Assembly: GCA_016201185.1 (NCBI GenBank) | Contig: JACQDG010000484.1 | Coordinates: forward strand, 1 to 8,905 | Source of the DNA: Acidobacteriota bacterium | GTDB taxonomy: Bacteria; Acidobacteriota; Terriglobia; Bryobacterales; JACQDG01 | Reading direction: 5' to 3' | Length of the DNA: 8,905 bases | Shown here: positions 5,213 through 8,905 of the stretch, piece after piece | How positions within the stretch are numbered: position 1 is the first letter of the stretch | How the letters are laid out: each line of letters begins with the position of its first letter | Position numbers and translations under genes: made by a program | The notes under the pieces: model-generated | The model's database searches: none | What the model was told of the DNA's origin: nothing | Seen by the model: only the letters and a program-made list of their open reading frames with translations

Positions 5213-7270
5213 TCACCAGTTGAATTTCAGACCGAACTGGATGACGCGCGCCGAGCCGGCGCCGGAGATCACGCCGAACGTGGGAGACTCCAAGCCACCG
5301 TCCGGCTTGTTGCGATTTACGAAGTTAAACAAATTGAAATACTCGGACCGGAACTGGATCTGCTTCTGCTCACCGATAGGGAAGTTCTTGTTGAGCGAAA
5401 AGTCCACGTTTCTGTATCCGGGCCCGTCCAGATACTGGACCCCAGCGTCTCCATAGGTTCTGAACGCCGGAAGGGAAAAGCAACTGGTGTCGAACCACTT
5501 CTCCCGCGTGCCCTGGCCGCGCGGAAGGTTTCCGTTGCAGGTCCGGTTCGGATAATGGTTGAAAATCGCTCCCGTGTCGGAAGGATCGGCGAACGTATAT
5601 GCATGAAATGGCGCGCCGGATTGCCATGTCACGATGGAGTTGACCTCCCAACCGTGTATCACCTGCCGGGGCACGCCCTTCAGATTCTTTCCAAAGGGCA
5701 ACTCATAGTTGACGTTGTATACAAAGCGAAACTTAATGTCGTGGATGCTTCGCCCGCGGTCCAGATCTGTGAGGCGATAGTTTCGAGTCGCCTTGCCGTC
5801 ATAAGAATCGTTGTCCAGCGACTTGGACCAGGTAAATGAGCCCTGGGTGATCAGGCCATGGCTGTAAACTTTCCGCAGGCTCAACAGCAACCCGTTGTAG
5901 CTCGAATTGCTGAACCCGCGGTCGTCCAGAATAAAGGAATACTGCGGGAAGGGCCGGCGCTCCTGGAGCGGCCTGGGATCGTCAAGAGCGGGAAGCGGGG
6001 CCACGTTGGAATCTACGCGTTTGGAAAACTTCGTCCCCTTTGAGCCTATGTAAGCTGCTTCGGCAAAAAACTGGCTTCCGAGGGTGCGCTGCACGCTAAA
6101 GGTCCACTGCTGGACGTAAGGGCTCCGACGATCGCTCAAGTTAAACAAGAAGACGTCCTTGAAGTTGTTAGGGTCCCCGCTCAACGTCGGGAACAAACTC
6201 GATACATCGATCGTGGGCCGTTTTTGATCACTGACGAAGGCCTGTCCTGTGACAAATGGCGGAATCAATCCGGTCCAAAGCAGCTCATTTCCGGGAATGC
6301 GGTCGTAGAAGATCCCGTAGCTGCTTCGAACAGACCACTTTTGGCTTCCGCCCGGCGCCCAGGCGAATCCAAACCGGGGCGCAAAGTCATTGCGATCCTT
6401 CTGAATCACCGTGCGCGGTTCCCCGTTTTTTCCCGCGACCAGGATCTTGCCGGTTTTGAAGTCCAACGTCCCCTGTATGTCGAATTTATCGGTCAGCGGA
6501 GAAATGTATTGATATCTCAAGCCGAAGTTCAGGGTCAAGTTTTTGGTGACCTTGAAGTTGTCGTTGGCGTAAAGGTCATAGTCGATCCCGAAACGATACC
6601 ATGTTCCCGTTTTCCCTCCGCTCACGACGAAAGGATCGCCTAACAGGAAATCCGCAAAGGAATTACCGCTGAATTGGCCCGTGTACTGGAGCGACGCGGT
6701 AGGGGTAAATCCCGCGATGTCACGGTACTGATTGCGAACAAACTGACCTCCAAAACTGAGACTGTGCCGGCCGCGGTTGTAGGCCAGGTTGTCTACGAAG
6801 TGGTAGTTGTTGTTCCCAGTGATGATGCAGTTTTGGAAAGTGAACCCGAGGGAGCTGTATCCCTCCAAGCTTATGGATGTGGGGCCGTTGCATAGAGGGT
6901 TGTCGTTCAGGTTTTTCAAGCCGAATATGGTCGGCCAATCCGGATTCCCGGCGGCATTCTCCGGGGTGGCAGTGTTGAGAAACGCCCGGTTCAGACCCAC
7001 CCGCGCTTCGTTGACCAGGTTCGGGCTGATGACGCGAGTCCATGACAGGACGGCGTTTCGCGTGTGGTAGGGCGATTCCGTGCCGTTAAACGGTATCACG
7101 CTCGTTTGTAACTGACCGGAATTCCAATAAGAGAATCGGCCGAAGATTTTATCCTTTTCCGAAACATTCCAGTCACCGCGAACGCTGTACTTCGTGTCAT
7201 CCTCGGTGAATCGGGTGGTAGTGATCCGGTTGAAGGCTCCATCGGTTAGGGGCGTGGGCGCCGGCACCAT
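5213..7270 (-). CDS. TonB-dependent-receptor-like outer-membrane beta-barrel, C-terminal fragment (frameshifted gene)
   Basis: This 685-residue frame holds the transmembrane barrel of the receptor whose N-terminal part is at 7246-8403. Family features include strand-like blocks typical of acidobacterial receptors: RGDWNVSEKDKIFGRFSYW, VLSWTRVISPNLVNEARVG, SFGGQFVRNQYRDIAG, DFLLGDP, NLTLNFGLRYQY, NDFAPRFGFAW, YGIFYDRIPGNELL, YVQQWTFSVQR, FFAEAAYIGSKG, GSFTWSKSLDN and the end VIQFGLKFNW, an aromatic barrel-insertion terminus. The ATG at 7270 is almost certainly not a genuine start: the same frame stays open back to 7360 and reads EPAFLGNIIPPDRITPFAKAY, a family-typical linker that joins on to the upstream frame. 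Two cysteine pairs in loop-like regions could form extracellular disulfides. Unless the frameshift is a sequence error, this half would lack a signal peptide and plug and would not be exported. Confidence 0.85.
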   Translation of the reverse strand: MVPAPTPLTDGAFNRITTTRFTEDDTKYSVRGDWNVSEKDKIFGRFSYWNSGQLQTSVIPFNGTESPYHTRNAVLSWTRVISPNLVNEARVGLNRAFLNTATPENAAGNPDWPTIFGLKNLNDNPLCNGPTSISLEGYSSLGFTFQNCIITGNNNYHFVDNLAYNRGRHSLSFGGQFVRNQYRDIAGFTPTASLQYTGQFSGNSFADFLLGDPFVVSGGKTGTWYRFGIDYDLYANDNFKVTKNLTLNFGLRYQYISPLTDKFDIQGTLDFKTGKILVAGKNGEPRTVIQKDRNDFAPRFGFAWAPGGSQKWSVRSSYGIFYDRIPGNELLWTGLIPPFVTGQAFVSDQKRPTIDVSSLFPTLSGDPNNFKDVFLFNLSDRRSPYVQQWTFSVQRTLGSQFFAEAAYIGSKGTKFSKRVDSNVAPLPALDDPRPLQERRPFPQYSFILDDRGFSNSSYNGLLLSLRKVYSHGLITQGSFTWSKSLDNDSYDGKATRNYRLTDLDRGRSIHDIKFRFVYNVNYELPFGKNLKGVPRQVIHGWEVNSIVTWQSGAPFHAYTFADPSDTGAIFNHYPNRTCNGNLPRGQGTREKWFDTSCFSLPAFRTYGDAGVQYLDGPGYRNVDFSLNKNFPIGEQKQIQFRSEYFNLFNFVNRNKPDGGLESPTFGVISGAGSARVIQFGLKFNW

Positions 7271-8403
7271 CCCTTTTTCAATGTAGGCTTTTGCGAACGG
7301 GGTAATGCGGTCCGGAGGAATGATGTTCCCGAGGAAGGCTGGCTCTTGCCGGTATTCGGGTCATAAGTGGCAGGGTCCACGATGACCGTCCCGGGAAGCA
7401 GGGAGGAAAAATCCCCGTTCAGGAACGCCGGAGGGGGCACAATGGCGCGACTGCCGGTGAAAGATTGCCGGATGGGCTCGTGTTCGTAGCTGGCGAAGGC
7501 AAAGACCTTGTTCTTGCGGATCGGCCCACCGCCTGCGATCCCGAACTGGTTTTGCCGGTTCGGGCCTTTGCCCACGGCGAAGGCGTTGCGGGCGTCGAAC
7601 TTGTCGTTGCGCAGGAATTCCCAGGCCGACCCGTGAAATTCGTTGCTTCCCGATTTTGTCACCACGTTGACCACAGCGGGAAGGCCGTATTCGGGGCTGA
7701 AATACCCTTGCTGAATCTTGAATTCCGCAATGGTCTCCGGCGGGGGGATCGTCCCGGTAGCGGAGTAGAAGTTCTGCTTGCTGGGAATGCCGTCGAACAA
7801 TATGTCGCTGGAGCCTTCCCGCATCCCGGCAACCGATACCACCAATCCGGGCCGGCCGCCGCTCAGGCCCGTGGCCACGCTCTCGGTGTTCCCGACGCTG
7901 GGGTTGACAGTGCCGGCGCTCAGGTAGGCCAGACTGATAAACGAGCGCCCGTTGAGCGGGAGCTCCACCAGCCGCCGCGACTCGATCACGTTTCCGATGG
8001 CAGGGTTTTCCGCGTTCACAACGATGGCCTCCGCCTCCACCGTAACAGATTGAGAGACTTCGCCGACCTGCAAGACAATATCCTGCCGCCGCTGTTCATC
8101 AACCCGGAGAATCAGGTCGCTGACATTGGCGGTCCGGAACGCTGCCATCTCCGCTCTTACGGAGTACCGGCCTGGCGGGAGCAGAGAAAACCGATAGTTA
8201 CCGAGATCATCGGTAGTAGCCCGCCGCATCTCATTGGTCGCCATATCGGTAAGGGTGACGGTAGCCCCCCTCACCACCCCGCCAGTGGGGTCGGTGATGG
8301 TTCCCAGAATGTCTCCGGTGCTTTTTTGCGCCAGAGCCTGCCGGCTGACTCCAGAAGCCAGCAGCAGGACAACCACACAGAATGCAACACTTCGCCCCCG
8401 CAT
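7246..8403 (-). CDS. TonB-dependent-receptor-like protein, N-terminal fragment: signal peptide, carboxypeptidase-regulatory-like domain and plug
   Basis: A 385-residue frame encoding the front of an outer-membrane receptor. Residues 1-25 form a signal peptide (Arg-rich start, hydrophobic VAFCVVVLLLASGV, cleavage near ALAQ). Residues about 29-115 form a carboxypeptidase-regulatory-like beta-sandwich (GDILGTITDPTGGVV, then GNYRFSLLPPGRYSV). A plug follows at about 118-270, with ELPLNGRSFISLAYLSAGT, DILFDGIPS, IAEFKIQQGYFSPEYG and VNVVTKSGSNEFHGSAWEF. No convincing TonB box is seen after the signal peptide, as is common in this group. The first 353 residues are in frame. The last 32 (from SQPSSGT) come from reading past the frameshift. 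AGGAGG four bases before the ATG and a strong promoter support the start. The ligand is unknown; such receptors often import glycan or peptide breakdown products. Confidence 0.88.
   Translation of the reverse strand: MRGRSVAFCVVVLLLASGVSRQALAQKSTGDILGTITDPTGGVVRGATVTLTDMATNEMRRATTDDLGNYRFSLLPPGRYSVRAEMAAFRTANVSDLILRVDEQRRQDIVLQVGEVSQSVTVEAEAIVVNAENPAIGNVIESRRLVELPLNGRSFISLAYLSAGTVNPSVGNTESVATGLSGGRPGLVVSVAGMREGSSDILFDGIPSKQNFYSATGTIPPPETIAEFKIQQGYFSPEYGLPAVVNVVTKSGSNEFHGSAWEFLRNDKFDARNAFAVGKGPNRQNQFGIAGGGPIRKNKVFAFASYEHEPIRQSFTGSRAIVPPPAFLNGDFSSLLPGTVIVDPATYDPNTGKSQPSSGTSFLRTALPRSQKPTLKKGWCRRPRP
7343..7347 (-). other. Frameshift point (apparent one-base deletion)
   Basis: On the coding strand the frame reads D-P-N-T-G-K with AAG at 7347-7345, then leaves the family pattern. 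Reusing the final G of that codon gives GAG CCA GCC TTC, reading E-P-A-F-L-G-N-I-I-P. The natural sequence was therefore most likely AAGGAGCC, with one G lost to give AAGAGCC. Upstream of this point the second frame soon meets a TGA at 7361-7363, so the shift must lie between about 7360 and 7340. Confidence 0.8.
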
Positions 8404-8431
8404 AAGACCTCCTACGATGGTCGGTGCGAAA

Positions 8432-8460
8432 AGTATAGCCGCGGCTCTGTTTCATGTCAA
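8432..8460 (-). promoter_or_regulatory. Strong sigma-70 promoter of the receptor gene
   Basis: On the minus strand, TTGACA (8460-8455, perfect -35) and TATACT (8437-8432, five of six -10 bases) are separated by exactly 17 bases. The predicted start is near 8425. The leader of about 20 bases contains AGGAGG just before the ATG at 8403. This is the clearest promoter in the window. Confidence 0.8.
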
Positions 8461-8468
8461 GAAAAAAG

Positions 8469-8498
8469 TTTTCAGGCCTGCGGCTCTTGTGTTAACAT
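8469..8498 (+). promoter_or_regulatory. Weak candidate promoter of the amidohydrolase gene
   Basis: TTTTCA (8469-8474) and TAACAT (8493-8498), each four of six consensus bases, are 18 bases apart. The start would fall near 8505, about ten bases before the ATG at 8515, and no Shine-Dalgarno sequence is visible in that short leader. Confidence 0.25.
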
Positions 8499-8514
8499 CT
8501 TGGGCACCTGCTAC

Positions 8515-8905
8515 ATGCGCACGACCGCCGGGCTCGTCCTGTTCCCTCTTCTGCTTCCGATGCTCGCCGGGGTGAAGGTATCTGCCTCCGGCAGCAGCGG
8601 TGATCTCGTTGTGCGCGGCGCCTCGGTTTTCGACAGCGGCTCGAAATCATTTCTTCCCGGCCGCACGGTCATCATCCGGGACGGCAAGATTGTCTCGGTA
8701 ACGCCGCAAAGCGCAGCCGGCATTCGCAGAGGTCGCAGGGTGGTGGACGCGCGGGGAAAATTCCTGATCCCGGGGCTGATCGATGCCCATGCCCACGTGA
8801 CGACCGTGCTTCATGAAGCCGCCATGACCGGCGAGGAGGTGTTCCCGTTCTGGCTGGCCAACGGGGTGACAACATTGCGCAGCACCGCGGATACGGTGGC
8901 GGCCG
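8515..8905 (+). CDS. Exported amidohydrolase family protein (partial, N-terminal 130 residues)
   Basis: An open frame runs from ATG at 8515 off the right edge. It begins with a signal-peptide-like stretch (MRTTAGLVLFPLLLPMLAGV, cleavage probably near residue 25), then DLVVRGASVFDSGS, the beta-sandwich half typical of amidohydrolases. Next come VIIRDGKIVSV, VVDARGKFLIPGLIDAHAHV and WLANGVTTLRS. The HxH in DAHAHV supplies the first two metal-binding histidines of the amidohydrolase barrel. These enzymes hydrolyse amide, imide or ester bonds (imidazolonepropionase-, prolidase- and dipeptidase-like relatives). The later metal ligands and substrate pocket are outside the window, so the substrate is open. 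The signal sequence places it in the periplasm or outside. It is divergent from the receptor gene, 111 bp away, so a link such as hydrolysis of an imported compound is possible but unproven. GTG or later ATG starts are possible, but this one gives a complete signal peptide. Confidence 0.85.
   Translation, partial: MRTTAGLVLFPLLLPMLAGVKVSASGSSGDLVVRGASVFDSGSKSFLPGRTVIIRDGKIVSVTPQSAAGIRRGRRVVDARGKFLIPGLIDAHAHVTTVLHEAAMTGEEVFPFWLANGVTTLRSTADTVAA

Larger units (their letters stand above)
5213..8403 (-). pseudogene. Full TonB-dependent receptor-like gene interrupted by one frameshift
   Basis: This joins the two overlapping frames as one gene. Adding one base near 7345 gives an uninterrupted product of about 1063 residues: signal peptide, carboxypeptidase-regulatory-like domain, plug and barrel, which is the usual length and order for this family. 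The promoter and ribosome site upstream look intact and both halves are free of other stops, so the lesion is either very recent or a sequencing/assembly error. If real, the gene is a pseudogene. Confidence 0.6.

Noticed and set aside
7268..7270. ATG at 7270 as an independent start of a second outer-membrane protein
   Set aside because: There is no spaced ribosome site or signal peptide, and the frame continues upstream with family-conserved sequence, so it is the internal part of a frameshifted gene.
7335..7360. Programmed -1 ribosomal frameshifting in the receptor gene
   Set aside because: The direction of shift would fit, but there is no X-XXY-YYZ slippery heptamer and no obvious downstream stem-loop. 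A one-base deletion is simpler.

Overview
The window is about 8.9 kb of fairly GC-rich bacterial chromosome. The best guess for the host is an Acidobacteria-type soil bacterium, for example the Solibacter/Bryobacter group. The main reason is the outer-membrane receptor on the right: a signal peptide, then a carboxypeptidase-regulatory-like domain, then a TonB-type plug with the 'ELPLNGRSF' motif, then a long barrel. This architecture is very abundant in that phylum. The assignment is an inference and cannot be proven from the sequence alone.

Left part (1-4243, minus strand): a compact five-gene operon read right to left. In transcription order it encodes a 2-oxo-acid dehydrogenase E2 (lipoyl acyltransferase), a mandelate-racemase-type enolase-superfamily enzyme, a MaoC-fold hydratase, a class III (CaiB/BaiF) CoA-transferase, and the start of a thiamine-dependent dehydrogenase E1 beta subunit cut by the window edge. 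Spacings are -4, 16, 8 and 23 bp. Divergently from it runs a CitE/HpcH-type acyl-CoA lyase gene (4327-5166, plus). The 83-bp gap between them carries candidate promoters for both directions and a LacI-family-like operator core.

The six enzymes make chemical sense as one catabolic route. An enolase-superfamily dehydratase would turn a polyhydroxy acid into a 2-keto-3-deoxy acid. The E1/E2 complex would decarboxylate it to a 3-hydroxyacyl-CoA. The CitE-type lyase would split that into acetyl-CoA and an aldehyde or oxo acid, with the MaoC hydratase and CoA-transferase handling side or entry steps. A pentaric acid passing through 4-hydroxy-2-oxoglutarate and malyl-CoA is one concrete possibility. 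An itaconate/mesaconate/citramalate route is the main alternative. No substrate is proven.

Right part (5213-8403, minus strand): one TonB-dependent-receptor-like gene split into two overlapping reading frames by a single-base frameshift near 7345. The two parts together would give about 1063 residues. Its promoter is near-perfect sigma-70 (TTGACA, 17 bp, TATACT) followed by a strong ribosome site. Divergently, from 8515 to the window end, starts an exported amidohydrolase with the HxH metal motif, cut off by the edge. No RNA genes, insertion sequences, CRISPR arrays or gene-free stretches above 300 bases were seen.
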